In this document: piece by piece, positions 39,789-52,677 of the stretch | Numbering within the stretch: position 1 is the stretch's first letter | Layout of the letters: every line of letters begins with the position of its first letter | Origin: Phascolomyces articulosus | Lineage: Eukaryota; Mucoromycota; Mucoromycetes; Mucorales; Lichtheimiaceae | Assembly: GCA_025677815.1 (NCBI GenBank) | Contig: JAIXMP010000001.1 | Coordinates: 1,922,001-1,986,000, forward strand | Length of the DNA: 64,000 bases | Direction of reading: 5' to 3' | Notes under the pieces: generated by a model | Databases searched by the model: none | The model's input: only the letters and a program-made list of their open reading frames with translations | What the model was told of the DNA's origin: nothing | Position numbers and translations under genes: made by a program

Positions 39789-40019
39789 TTTTTCTAAAAA
39801 AAAAAAAAAAAAAAAAGTAACATTTATAAACCCCTTCATGTAAAAAATAAAAATAAAAACGTAACAATATACATATTATATACACATTCATTGATATATA
39901 TACCATATATTTTGTTTGTAATATTATTATATTTATATGGAGATAATATGTAAAAAGAATTGGATGAAAGAAAGATATAGATATATAATATATACATGTA
40001 AAAGAAGCCTTTTTTTCAA
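39789..40019. other. convergent 3' intergenic region
   Basis: A short AT-rich spacer between the UBR1 and DUF1764 stops. It starts with an A-run of about 19 and is expected to hold both polyadenylation regions. No gene. Confidence 0.55.
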
Positions 40020-40655
40020 TTAATAACAACAATTACAATCAAAAGGACAATCAGGTGTATCTTTGCCTTCACCTATCCGTAAGTCTTTTACATCATATAG
40101 TGGGTAACCTTCTTCCGTTGTTCGTTCTAATAATAAAAAAAAAGAAAGATATGAATAGGATGTTTACATATATATAGAAAAAAACTTATCAAACTCTATC
40201 CCTATATTTATAACATACTTGATTTTTTGCCTCGAGAATCAGCAAATCCATCATCATCGGATGGTGGTAGTGGTTGTTTTCTTTTTTGACCCTTTTTAGC
40301 AGCTGTCAATTCTGCAAATACAACTTCTTCTACTTTATGTTCATCATCATCTTCTTCTTCTTCTTTAGCATCTTGCTCTTTGGCATTTGCATCAAATTTC
40401 ACATTTTTTTTCTTTTTGTCCTTGTTTTTACTTTTAGTATCCTCTTTTCCCTTCTTTTTATTGCTGTCACCTGTCAAAATGGTAGTGGTAATTGGTAATT
40501 TCTTTTTGGCGAAAATGTCGTCAATCTCGGAAGCTGCTTTCTTTTGTTTTTCTAATAATATGACAACAATTCATTAGTCACTGGTGTATACTCCATTCGA
40601 TCATGATTATTAAATGAATCCTTTTTTACTGAGATTCTTATATACCTGATGCCAT
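40020..40655 (-). CDS. DUF1764 family protein, three exons
   Basis: Small conserved eukaryotic protein of unknown function. Exons 40655-40646 (only 10 nt, encoding M-A-S plus one base), 40551-40219 and 40126-40020 give 149 residues. Family landmarks: N-terminal SEIDDIFAKKK, a highly charged Lys/Glu/Asp-rich centre with probable nuclear targeting signals, and the conserved C-terminal block TEEGYPLYDVKDLRIGEG then DTPDCPFDCNCCY, whose cysteines are the family hallmark. The first exon was placed at the only ATG followed at once by a donor (gtatat) that joins in frame. Role unknown; nuclear or nucleolar location is inferred from charge only. Confidence 0.88.
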
Positions 40656-41155
40656 TGTTCGTTTTTGATCGATCAAAATACAACAAAAAAAAAAGCTTTT
40701 TTTTTCGGTACAAGACCAAATTTTTGTAGGAGTTTCAATCAATGACAAGCAACATTAATGCAACCTCAACAAATTAGTTTCATCTCTTTTATTTAAAAAA
40801 AAGGGATCAAAGCCGTAAACATAAAATTTGAAAACTAAACCCTACATCACAAAAAAAAAGGTCATCCGTATATATCTGAGGTGAGAGAATAAGATGAGGA
40901 GGAAGTGGAAGGTAGGTAGGTAAGCAATATATACACACTAACGATAGGTATATATCATTTTTTTACACGAAACAACGTGTTGTTTGAGATAGAGAGAGCC
41001 ACATTAACAAAAACAAAGGAAAAAAAAAAGAACAGAACAAAAAGAGAAAACATGGAAAAAGAATCAGATTCATTTATCCTATAATAATCTCAACCCACCA
41101 TGTTATTACATCTCTTATTGTTTCCCTTTTTTTTCCCATCCTTTTTGTTATCGTT
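40656..41155. other. intergenic region
   Basis: Promoter of the DUF1764 gene and 3' region of UPF3. A-rich homopolymers; no gene. Confidence 0.55.
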
Positions 41156-42971
41156 TTATCCGGCACGTTGTTGTTGCTGTTGATTTGGTGAAGAAGGAGT
41201 AGGTCCTTTTGCCTTGTTATCATCCTTATTATCACGTCCAAGAATTTGAACAACATTGACTTGTTGATTGTTTTGTTTATTCTTGGAATCCTTGGGTCCA
41301 TCCTTTTTATTGGGTCTTGGTTTCTTTGGTTTGTCTGATTTGGGTTTATCTGCTTTGGGTTTATCCGATTTTGGTTTATCCGACTTTGGTTTATCCGACT
41401 TTGGTTTATCCGCCTTTGGCTTATCTGACTTGGGTTTATTCGATCTGCCACCACCACTAGTACCACTACTATTTGCTTCTTTGTTGGATGCCTTGGGGTT
41501 ACTGCTGTTGCTATCGTTACTATTTGCTTCTTTTTTATCTTGATCTTTCTTCTTTTTATTACGACGTGGTGGTTTTTTCGCGGCCGCTGCTGCTGTTGAT
41601 CCTTCTCCTTTTCCTTCTTCCGTAGTATTCGAAGCGGCCGCTGTTGTCGTAGTCGAAGATTTATCTTTTGCCTTTTTCACCTTTTCTTTAGCCGCTTTCT
41701 TTTTCGCAGCCTTAGCAGCTTGCGCTTTTGCTTTGGCAGCTGCTTGTGCTGCTTTTTGTGCTCGAAGATGATCAAGAAGAGGTGTCGTTTTGGGTTTATT
41801 CGCTTGTTCCGCTGCCAATGTTTGTGCTAATAATAATAATAATAATATTTCATCCAATGCATTGGTTGGTATCTTGTCATATTGTCACGATTCTTTCTCT
41901 TTCTCTCTTCCGTTTCCAACATTTTCTCTCTCCCTCTCTCTCTTTTTACCTGTAACAAGTGCGAGTCGATTTTCCAAACGTTCCAATTGAGTTCCTCCAA
42001 TATCAGCATTCATTTCTTTTGGTTCGGCTGCTTTACTTTCTTCCATTTTGAGAGATTCGACAAATTTCAAATAATCGGGATCTATTCAATTTATATATAT
42101 ATATATATATATATAATCAATATGGCATTGTTCAGCTAATACACTCGTCTGAAAATAATATATTTTAATTGGTATACTATACCTTCATCAATAGTTCCTT
42201 GACGAGTATCAGGATTTTTATGTTCTTTGGGTAATTTTTGGAATGGTGCAAACTCTACAACAGCGCGACTTTCGGTTCCTTTTTGTAATAAACTAACAAG
42301 TGAATACATATTATAAAAAAAAACGAGCAAAAAGCACCCATAAATCTGACATTTTTTATTATTACCTTTGTTATCAAGGAAAATATGCCCATCGAATCCT
42401 TGATGAAATGCAACTACTGCATCCATCGTTTTCATATGAATATATGCACGCGAAAATACATTTTCTTTTCCTTTGCTGTATTATAGATATATCAATTTTT
42501 GGGTTTAGCTCAACAGATATATGTATCAGCACTCTTTTTGGTAAAAAAAAAAAAACAAGACAATTGAATAAAATAACAATAATAATAAAAAAAATAAAAA
42601 GGCATGTCATATTACCTTTGACTAAGTTTACCAGGGACATAAAACTTATAATCAACAACATCGTCACCAATCCAACGTTTGCAAGCATTCATAAATGCAT
42701 CTTCAGGTAAATTAGGAGGTAATCGGCGTACAATGATTTTTGTTTTAAGTGCATTCTTCTTGGCTCGTTTCGCCTTCTTTTTTGCCTTTTCTTTCTTTTT
42801 CTTTTTTGCTTTCGCAATGGCAGCTTTTTCTGCAGCTTTTTCTTTTTGTTTATCAGCAGATGTACTTGTAGAAGATGATACGGTTTGTTGCTGCTGCTGT
42901 TGTTGTTGTTGTCCTCTTCCTCCTTGCGAAGTTGGAGGAGGTATTGCTGCGGTTGTCTCTGATGTCGACAT
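41156..42971 (-). CDS. UPF3: nonsense-mediated mRNA decay factor UPF3, five exons
   Basis: Bridges UPF2/UPF1 and, in many eukaryotes, the exon junction complex during nonsense-mediated decay; shuttles between nucleus and cytoplasm. Exons 42971-42616, 42475-42366, 42278-42183, 42081-41950 and 41826-41156 give 454 residues. After a Gln run and a Lys/Ala-rich segment comes the Smg4/UPF3 domain (about residues 78-200): IIVRRLPPNLPEDAF, then FSRAYIHMK, VVEFAPFQK, and DEDPDYLKFVESL. The C-terminal half is Lys/Ala-rich, then carries at least seven five-residue KPKSD/KPKAD repeats (41330-41440). Near the end NVVQILGRDNK could be an exon-junction-binding motif, by analogy only. The exon 3 acceptor was fixed by the conserved GTESRAVVEFAP frame. 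Confidence 0.93.
41330..41440 (-). repeat. in-frame 15-nt tandem repeats in UPF3 exon 5
   Basis: About seven near-identical 15-base units encode Lys-Pro-Lys-Ser/Ala-Asp pentapeptides. Units differ mainly by synonymous changes and Ser/Ala swaps, typical of slippage or unequal crossing-over under coding constraint. Confidence 0.85.
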
Positions 42972-44640
42972 TGTTGAATATCAGAGATAAAAAAATTATG
43001 TATAAAAAGCTTTTCTTTTTGGGTTTGCTTTAAAAAAACGGAGTTTAATGATGGTAACGACAGGTATTGTTATTATAATTTCTTGATGCGCCCTGGGTAC
43101 TGCATCTTTCCCTTCTATCTTTATCCTAATACTGTTCGTCATAGATCTCGAGAATAATAGTTAAAATAAAATGACTTCTTGTAAAAATCATATATGTCCA
43201 TTTAAATGCATCAAGGGACTTTACAGAAAACGGCTATCTGTTTTGCTTATAGACCTTTTATGGGTCATGATATATCGTTGAGCACATATTATTATTATAT
43301 TGCCGAATGAACATCTCCATGACCGTATATAATTTTGTCTGACAGAGGCAAAATCTTTTTATTATATAACAATCAGAAAAGAAGCAGACCTTTCTATCTA
43401 AATATTTTCTTATATAATATGTTCTCTTCCTTTTTATATTCATATTAAAGTATATCTCGTTTTTTTGGGAGTAATTCTTCTATATGGTATTACCCACATC
43501 TTTAGAGCAAGATTATCATCATGTTATCCACATGTATTAGGTCATTAAACGGCTGACGCATTCATTGTATACTATTTAATATAGTTTACTTAATGAGATA
43601 TTATATCCGTTTTTTTTTGGAACGCTTGATTACATAGGAATCTTTGAGGGTAAAAGCATTGTGGTGCGTATTACGGTCTGAGTCCTCTCCTCCTATGTGT
43701 GTGCGTGGGTGGGGGGGATCGTCAATTGTATAAAAACATATATGATCGCTCAACAATGAGACTCTATTATACACCAATTCTCTTTTATGATTAAGCAACA
43801 ATACGTAAATGTTTTTATTGGTCTATTCGCCTTCATCTATTATGCGATACTAAACAGTACATACTACGTAAAATTGAACCCATTCTGCTTTTAATAGTTG
43901 AAGTAAGATAAAAAAAATATTGTACTTGCCATTACAAACTAATAAATGTATTCGTATTGACGTGTTTTTTTTTTCTTACACTTTCCTCTCTTTCAGTGAA
44001 TAAAAATCTTTATCTCTTACAATCTCTTTTACATGTAGGTTATAAACTTCATAAAAGGACTACTTCAGAAGAACTAAAGCAGAGGACTGGGTATAGATAT
44101 ATCATTAATACCTAGAATATTATTGTTTTGTGTAATCGTGTTTCTGTATTGCACAAAGATGTGGAGCTGGGATTTACTTTTCTTTTATTCTAACAACCTT
44201 TCACGTTCTTATCATATTGCTTCCTAGTCGTTCAGCAGCAGTGGACCAATCATTCAACGGCATGATTAGAAGAATTCATATTATTCCAATTGATTTGATG
44301 AAAAAAAAGTAACAAGTCGTAAAAACTTTTTCTTTTCTTAATCATCTGCATAAAAGCATTATTTTATTTTAGGGTGCTCTTTAAAGTTTTGGCTTAGTTA
44401 CTTGAAATATGTCACACAAGTTTTAGTGAGAAAAAGGTATATTATAAAGCGTTATTCTTTTTTCTGTTCTTCTTTATGTACTGAAAACACAACTTTATCA
44501 TTTTTCAGTTTCTATTTACCACTTCCATTACAACCCTTCATCTGACAGAAAATTCTTAAAAGAACGCGTATTTACTACCACTAAAATCCATCACCACTGT
44601 ATACTCTCTTGCAATTTTTTCAATAGTAACCATTCGTTTC
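42972..44640. other. intergenic region
   Basis: Begins with the UPF3 promoter side and ends at the leader of the HET-like pseudogene. No gene or RNA recognised; small frames at 43258-43443 and 43601-43801 lack support. Confidence 0.6.
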
Positions 44641-44650
44641 TTCTTTATCT

Positions 44651-44736
44651 GTGAGTAAACGTCTCTCTTTTTTATTTCTATTATCTACGATTATATTGAA
44701 ACTAACTTGTCAAACTTATTTCATATATAATCATAG
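44651..44736 (+). other. probable 5'UTR intron of the HET-like pseudogene
   Basis: Donor gtgagt and acceptor tcatag flank 86 T-rich bases ending 5 nt before the ATG at 44742. Its survival suggests that the locus was once an expressed, spliced gene. Confidence 0.5.
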
Positions 44737-46287
44737 AAAAAATGTATATCGACTACGAGACTGCACAGTATACATATGTTCCTCATCCAGACGAAGCAAA
44801 AGGAAGGTCTAACAAATATTCCCAACCACCTAAAAAAGTTCCCAATGATTTGCCCAAACCAGACTTTATGCCTACCAAACTTGTCTGTATCTCTGACATG
44901 GCAGTAGTCGATGGATCTCAAGTGAACGAAGGTTATTGTGCATTATCGTATTCCTGGAATCAATCTGGATCATTTTTTTATAATCCTTTTCGCAGGAAAT
45001 ATGTACGTTTTGATAAAAAAAAAAACACAAGATTATTCGACCAGATGGTAATTGTGAATACGTCAAATTTGAAGGCATCATTCAGCAGATATGTCAACAA
45101 TTCAACATCAAATATATATGGTACGATCAATTATGCATCAATCAAGATAATACAGAAGAAAAACAACACGCATGAAATACGCAACATGCATCATATATAC
45201 GAAAATGCTTATTGCACCGTTGCACTTGTACCTGAATACTCTATTGAAGAAGATTTGCATGCAAGCATACAACAATATTTCAAACGTTTATGGACTTTAG
45301 AAGAAGTAATAAAGTCAAAAAGATTATTATTTGTCGGCAAAAACAAGCACATTTATGGAAGTGAATGTAGGCTTAATTATAGCTTAAAAAGTTTTTTTCA
45401 AACCATTATCGGAACTCGATACACCACAAATTCTATACCATGCACATCAACAAACAAGCACCAAAGATCACGACCGTGTTTTTGCTCTCATTCAACTTTT
45501 ACCAGAACTTATCGACAAAATCAACCTCGATTACGATCAGCCATTTGAAGACTTGATGGTTCAATTTTATGGTCTTTTTGCAAAAAAAGATATCAGTATT
45601 TTGCTTTTTAGCAATAGCCTTTATTATAAATCAGCAATCAAAAAGTACAAGTTTTTGCCATCATGGACCGGTGTTAATGGTAAACACCTTTCAAGTCATA
45701 GGACGCCCTAATTTAAAAATTACGATATAATTGGGAAAACCATGTATGTTACAACTACTTATGTTACAAACAACCAATCCATCGATAATGGCAATTTAAC
45801 TATACGAGAAGAAGATATACCAACAATTCCTGACGATATCAATGGTGGTTGTTTGATTATACTTGTTCGAATATCTGAAACAAGTGAAACGAAAAGAATC
45901 TTATTGTCTTATAGTTTCGATGATAATGAAAATGATATTGATCCAAAAGCATTTTTCGATATAATATCTAAAAAAATTCAACAATTATCAAGATTCATGG
46001 AGATAAAAAAGGAAAATCTGTGCTGGTGTAACCTAAAAATGATGATTATGATATAGTTGCAAGTACTCATTTAGATAGATTGACAGACAGTTTGGATGAT
46101 CCTTCAGCAAAATATGCAATCCTATCAGAAATTTCGTTTAAAAGTTGTGTTCATTGCAGCTATCCCGTAATAAAAAAAAAAGCAAGGTGAAGAATACTAT
46201 GAAGCAATTGGATGCTGTTTCACGCAAAGTAATGAAGATTTTTTCTCTAATTGTAATTTACCCAAACAAACATTTTTGATTCAGTAA
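44651..46287 (+). pseudogene. decayed HET-domain-like gene
   Basis: Remains of a roughly 500-codon gene of the heterokaryon-incompatibility (HET) domain superfamily. The ATG at 44742 follows a probable 5'UTR intron (gtgagt at 44651 to tag at 44736). Recognisable blocks are VNEGYCALSYSWNQSG (about 44919-44970), KYIWYDQLCINQDN (about 45109-45150) and NAYCTVALVPE (about 45205-45237), typical of HET domains. These lie in different frames. Inferred shifts: an A11 run at 45015-45025, about 45165-45175, a T7 run near 45391-45398, the A5 run near 46035 and the A10 run near 46171-46181. There is also an in-frame TAA at 45708-45710. The last frame ends at 46285-46287. I describe it as broken and do not join it. 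HET proteins trigger recognition-linked cell death in ascomycetes; function here is unknown. Confidence 0.82.
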
Positions 46288-47735
46288 TAAACAATGATCT
46301 ACTATATAAATAGTTTATATATATAATTACCAAATTTATGCTCAATTATAAAATGTCACAACTCAAAATACAGCAAAAAATATACTTTGGTATTCAATAA
46401 ATTGATTATGAGTGTGATATAATTAGTAACTAATATTGTTCGTCAATGACTTGGCGGGAGCTCTTGATGAAAATTTTGATGAATTCAACAACTACAGATT
46501 AGGAATAGTCGAGTTTTGAACTAGCATGCAAATGTCCGGTATTGATTTTTTTCCTTTTGAATCATGGATGAACCGATTCAAGCAACATCAAAGAGCCAAC
46601 TTTGCAACACATCTGGTTAACTCAATGTCGCAGTCAATATCAAGAATTGCCTAAGGTTTGTTCATCATTGTCATCATCATTTTAGATGTATTATAATTAA
46701 ACAAGAAAGATAATTAAAAATATAATGGTTACAAATAACATAGTGGTGTTCCTCAATCATGTAACCTAAATTATCTCAGCAGTAGTACGCTCAAGTCTTA
46801 AGCTTTTAAAAGTGCTATTACGCACTACTGAGAACAGTTTTCAAAAAGGAATAATTATTAAAACGATAAAGGCATTTCCTCCTTTTTTTCCTCACATATT
46901 TCAATTCTGAACCTTCCAATAATAACTCACCAATAAGAATACTATTATCACTAGTATTCGAGCAACATGATATTATCATTATGCAGAAAGGTTCCTTGTA
47001 GAACCACAGCTTCTTACTTTCGAACATTTAACAGTAAATCCACCGTCTAGGCTTGAAATCCAAAATATTACCCATATCTCTTTTCATACATTCATCGGTT
47101 GTGCCATTTTATCCATTTGGCAAGCGCATTGGAGGTTCATTTTTGATGAAAAAACTTTTTGGCCTAATGGGGTCATTGCATCCACTATTAGAACCCTCAA
47201 ACAAATTGAAGCACAAAACTCTCTTCCGCGTATCCCTTAGTATAGTACTATAATATTTATAAATTTTGAACCATTCTCGGTTTTAAAATAAAATTTCTTA
47301 ATACAAAAAAAAAAATGATATTATCATTATGGCGATGATCCTCACTTATAAACAGGCGTTAAATAAAAAACCAAGCTTTGAACAATAAAAAAAATTATTC
47401 AAGGTGTGTCGTTGGAAATGGATTGAATAAAGAATTCTCAAATTTACGTAGTAGCAACATAGTATGATAATCCTCCATGCCTGATACCCATATAACAAGC
47501 TGATGAACCTATGTATGTATTACTGAAATGTGAGAAAGTAATTATTGTTGTTGTAGAATCACAAATTGAAATTAGGTACAGGACGAATATTTCTGATGGT
47601 GTTTGTTATTTGATGGTTTTGAGCCATTATCACGTGTTGCAAGTCGTTGTTATTTTTTTTCCTTCCATAACATTTCAAGTAATAATATTATCACTGTAGT
47701 AACTAAAAAGTGGACCCTATGTCACTATATTACTA

Positions 47736-48216
47736 CAGTCAATTCTCACCTGTTCCACTCTTGTCGTGAAGAGGTTTTCAACGTTAATGTACACATTTTA
47801 TTGGGGTTGGCCACCTTGTAACTGCAACACTGATTTAATCAGATTTCGGTTAATCATGGTAAAATACGCAGCCTCGTAAAAAATGTGCAACAGAAATAGA
47901 ACCAGATCCCAGTCCCACTTATTGAGGGTATATATATATATTCAAGCTAAATTTTCGATATAAATGGTTCTAGCTATATAAAAACTTGCAGTGTTTTATA
48001 TAATCTTTGGTTTTTTCTTGATCATCGTTGGTATTTATTATTGTTTTTCAGTTTTTTGCCTTAATGTGATAATTTAGTATAAGTATTGTGCGGTTTCAGT
48101 TAAAATGTTGAATTGTTACTCTCTGGCTATACTCTCAAATAATGTTGTAAAACCTTATGTAATATAACAAATTTTGTGGAATTATTGTCGAAGTGAAAAA
48201 AAACGGGGGTTGACTG
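47736..48216. mobile_element. possible non-autonomous Tc1/pogo-like element (MITE)
   Basis: A 481-base segment begins CAGTCAA and ends with its exact complement TTGACTG. Both ends abut the dinucleotide TA (47734-47735 and 48217-48218), as expected for a TA target duplication of the Tc1/mariner/pogo superfamily. Beyond the first seven bases the two ends are only loosely similar, and no transposase frame lies inside. A seven-base match plus TA can occur by chance, so this stays tentative. Confidence 0.4.
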
Positions 48217-50400
48217 TAACTATCTATTATCGAAAAATTTGTCGCAATTGGATGTTTCCGGATATATATACCATTGATAATAAGTCGTCTAGCTATGTAT
48301 ATATTATTTTACTGACACCTTACTCCATCTTCATAACTGTGCAAATATGAACCAGTATAAAAGTTACATAGTAGAAGTGCTTTTGGGTATAGTCAAAACA
48401 AGAAGAATAAATGTAGCTTTTTTTTTATTTATCAATAAAAAAAGTCATATTAAACAGATGTTCTGTTTTTCTTTTTGTTGTTGTTGTTGGGAGACATGGA
48501 AACTCATTTGGGCAAGTATACTGGCACAGAGTGACGGCAATCATTGCCTTAAATGATTTTGTCTGGATTTCTCTTGTTATGGTTGAGAAATTTTTCTTCT
48601 ATTGTCACCAACAAATGTTTAACAAAACGTACTATAAAAAAAGGCCGGGAGAGCCGCATCTGTTGAAATATATATGGCTATCCTACTATTATAAAGTATA
48701 AATATATAATTGTAAAAGAGTGGTTTTGGAATTTATTGTTGTTGTTGTTGTTGGCGTATCGAGGATGGAAGTATTATTCATTCATGAGAGGACCCAGTCC
48801 TTTTTTTTTTTAGTATTTTTGTTGGGTTCCAGATCTTTTCTTCTACAAGAATAATGGTTTATCAAATAAATCAACATTCTTTTTTCTATGTCATGTAAAG
48901 ATAAAAAAAAAACTGATGCATAAAGATTTTGTCCAAAAGGAGGTGTGATAATAGTTGATCTCTTAATATTATAGATGGAAATGGGATGTGGATCCATTAT
49001 CATCATGCTGTCATCTATTAATTAATAAGAGTAGTTGTAACTCTACGTATTATATCGTTTTTTATAATATAAAAAAAAGTACATAGTAACACGACGATCT
49101 GGAACACTCAGTATATTTTACTTTATCTCTTTTTGGTAATTATAGTAGGTTGGATAATCCTTTGTATCGTTCGTCATCATGGTTGTTTTAATATCAATAG
49201 ACAGCTTAGTAAAGAACATAACCACAATGCTACAAGTTTTATTTTATTTTTTTTTAGAAAAAGTTATTATCCATTTAAATTAATCGAGTTCTTTCACCAA
49301 TGCCACATGATAATAATTGCTTTCTGACATTCTTTTTTCCATCATAATTAGGAAACCAAGAAAAAAAAAGTAATAATAATAGTTATGGAACATTTGGTCT
49401 ATATAGTAATTTCTTTGGATGATCTCACAACAGCGCCAGTGGTCGGCCATTGTACGGAAAAAGGAACCAACAAAAAATTTTATTATTAGAAGAAAAAGAA
49501 AGAGGGCTTATGATGAACCAATGTCTTGTAAAAGGAAGGAAATGATTCTAAATACTCAATATTCTGTACCACATAGTGTGCATACCATATTATTGTCACG
49601 TACATAAGCGTGATATGATTATTATCTATTATCCGCTTTCCAACATAATATAGACAAGTCAATTAGTTGTAGTAGTAATATAGTAGGTTGGTTGTTGCTT
49701 TTTTATTATGAATATAAAGAAAGGATTATAGAATATTAGTAGATCTTATTGACATGTTCTAGATTACACATGAGGATTTACTAAACAACTAACATAAAAT
49801 GTTCGAGACAACAATGGTAAAAAAGAATTTCTCCCATGCATGCAATAACCCAAAAAAAAACTCTTATTTATCATTATGCATATCTCCTTGAATTAGTTTA
49901 GTTTCTCGTGTTACCAACTTCACCTTTAAGTTATTATTATAATGTACACAACATAAAAAAAAAGACCCCATTTAAAGATCTTTCAGTGTGATTCTGTTAT
50001 GATTACTGCGTACATAATCATCTAATCATCATGCATAATACCACATAATAATAAGTGTGATCAGATAATAATAAACTATGCATTCCATATAAGAAAAATA
50101 AAGAATAGAGAACCCTTTTTTTTATTTTATTTATTCTTTCTCTGAGTATATTCTTGTTAATAAGGTTTTTTTTTAAAAAAAAGTACGACACATGCGAAAT
50201 AGAAAAACTGATGTCATTTTTTTTTCCTTGGGCGTAAAAAAGAATAAGCTTTCAAAAGATCAAAAGTAAGTATAATACTATATCCACATGTTTTTTTTTT
50301 TTTGCTTTTGGTGATACATCGATAAGTTGTTTATATAAAGTTCTATGAAATGTCCTCTTTTATAAATAATAATAATAATAATTAAAAGGAAGAAAAAAAG

Positions 50401-50404
<4 letters not shown>

Positions 50405-50446
<42 letters not shown>
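50405..50446. repeat. (GA)n microsatellite
   Basis: About 20 uninterrupted GA units in intergenic DNA. Confidence 0.92.
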
Positions 50447-50450
<4 letters not shown>

Positions 50451-51491
50451 CACATAATTACTATAAATGGAGTCACCGATGGATTGTTTATTAAACTAAT
50501 ACTAAAATAAACATGCTTCTTTCCTTTTCATCTGCTTTAAGGGTAAATATCAAAGGGGAAAATGCCACATCGATGGAAATCTATCATCCTTCCATATAAC
50601 TTTTTTATAATAAACAACAACAGTAAATTTTTGACGGATCTCTTCAACAATAATAATAATAACAACAAAAAAAATACCTAATTTAGACACGGGCCGATCC
50701 TATTTAAGTTTATATGTTTTTGCGAAAGGGAATTATTTTTCACATAAATAAATTACAATAGTTACCTTTTTTTTCTTCCTTATAGTAAAGAATAAACACA
50801 TGATTTGATTTGATTTTAACCCTGTTTTTTTTCCCCAATCCAAAACACCCAAAATGATAAAGATGATCGATTTTATTATATATTCTTAGTACGTGTTACT
50901 ATTACTATTACTAGTAGTTTTTATAAAAGGTCAAACATGTCACACTATTTTTCTAATAATAATAATATCATTATTATTATCATTATTATCAGTATATTAT
51001 ATATATATATATAATAAACCTTTTTTTTTACATTCTGAATGATGGGAAAAAAAAAGACACACACAAAACAGGGTTGTTTTTATGTATATTGCTGTTGTAT
51101 AACAACAACCTTTTTTTTTTTTTTTTTTTTTTACGTGTGTGTGATATGTGTCATACATATTTTATTATTATAAAAAAAAAACGTTTATAATGATATAATT
51201 TTTCTCAACAACTTAATACTTCTTCACACACAACACAGACTTATACGTAATGACATCCGATTCGTTTTTTTTATATACTACTTATTGTAAAAAAAACCAT
51301 GTGGGAAATGGAATTATAAAACTTTTTTCTTGTTATAATTATAATACTATGTGCAAGAAAAACAACAATGATTTATATATAATAAATATTTATACAAAAA
51401 AAAAAGAGAAGTCTTTTTCATATAATGATAATATATGATTATAGGAATTAATATATATAAGTAACGCCGAATAAAAAGAGAAAAACAACCC

Positions 51492-51568
<77 letters not shown>

Positions 51569-51569
51569 T
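51492..51569. repeat. (ATA)n microsatellite
   Basis: About 26 uninterrupted trinucleotide units, 170 bases beyond the stop of the zinc-finger gene. Long tyrosine or asparagine runs in frames across it are artefacts. Confidence 0.93.
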
Positions 51570-51741
51570 AATTACATAAAAAAAAAGAAATTCAACCAAG
51601 CTTAAGAAGAAGAAATCATTTCAAACAAAAACAAACAAAAAAAAGAAAAAGAAAGGAAAGAAATATGTGTGGGTATGCCAGTGAAGGGGAGGGAGAGGGA
51701 AGTGTATAAAAGTATATATATATATAGAATGAAAGGGAGAA

Positions 51742-52644
51742 CTATAAATCATCACAAAGTAATAATTTGATAGAAGGTAAACGAGCATGTCGTTCTTGTT
51801 GATGAAAAGAAGGTGTTGTTGTTGTAAATGAAGGGAAAGGTGGTTGGTGCTGACTAAAATTATCTGCTACACCGATGGAACTAAATGGGGGTAACCTTTT
51901 AAAGTCATTATTAGATGTTGCACACAAAGAAGATGACGGTAGTTCAGATCCGACCCGACAATGATAATAATACACTTGATCTTTCTCTGTTGTAGTTGTT
52001 GTTGTTGTTAAAGTAGTAGTGGTGGGTATGACCGTAGGATGAATAGGATCTTCTTGTTGAAAGACATGTTGGTCTTCTTCTTCCTCTACCACCATCATAA
52101 AAGGGGAAGTTTGCCATTTTTGGACATACCCCCATGCTCTTTTCTCATTTTCATTTTCCTCTTGACCCTGATGATGATTGGTTCCTTGTTGCACAGCATA
52201 ATGATGGGTTGTCGTTGTTGTAACGTGTGGTGATGATGTAGTAGTAAACGAGGCTTGTTGTTGTTGTTGTTGTTGAGAATAATTATAATGATAATAATCA
52301 CCATTTTCACTACTACCACTACTACAACCACTTTCTTCAGATGAATCTGTCATTAATGAAGGTTCTTCTTCTTCATCCTCTTCTTCCTCTGTATCCTCTT
52401 CCATAGTCATTCGTTCATCTTGTAAACTTGTTATAAACATTGATTCTGGTATATTTTCGGGATCCATTCTTTCTTTGGCAGATAATTGAATCCCATGCAG
52501 TTGCTCAATATGGCGAGTCAACTGGCCCCTTCGCCAAAATGATTTGTAACACCCTGGTGCAGGACAATGATTTAATTTGGCTAATGCTTTTTGAGCGGAT
52601 TGTTGTCGTTGAAGGGATCGTTGTTTCTGTTCATAATGATGATG

Positions 52645-52677
<33 letters not shown>

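Larger units (their letters stand above)
46288..51741. other. 5.4 kb gene desert
   Basis: No intact gene. It contains a possible pogo-like element (47736-48216), short coding-like fragments at 46526-46660 and 47053-47253 without family match, and several microsatellites: (GA)n at 50405-50446, poly(T) at 51109-51132 and (ATA)n at 51492-51569. The last part is the 3' region of the zinc-finger gene. Confidence 0.6.

Noticed and set aside
41268..41543. Plus-strand frame of repeated Leu/Gly/Phe units
   Set aside because: Antisense shadow of the UPF3 pentapeptide repeats. The DNA repeats are contiguous coding units, not a CRISPR array.
46775..46832. Imperfect inverted repeat with CTCAG/CTGAG ends
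   Set aside because: The arms pair only with a three-base bulge and mismatches, and no target duplication is clear; probably a chance hairpin.
51390..51599. Open frame with a long tyrosine run
   Set aside because: Produced by the (ATA)n microsatellite read on the minus strand.
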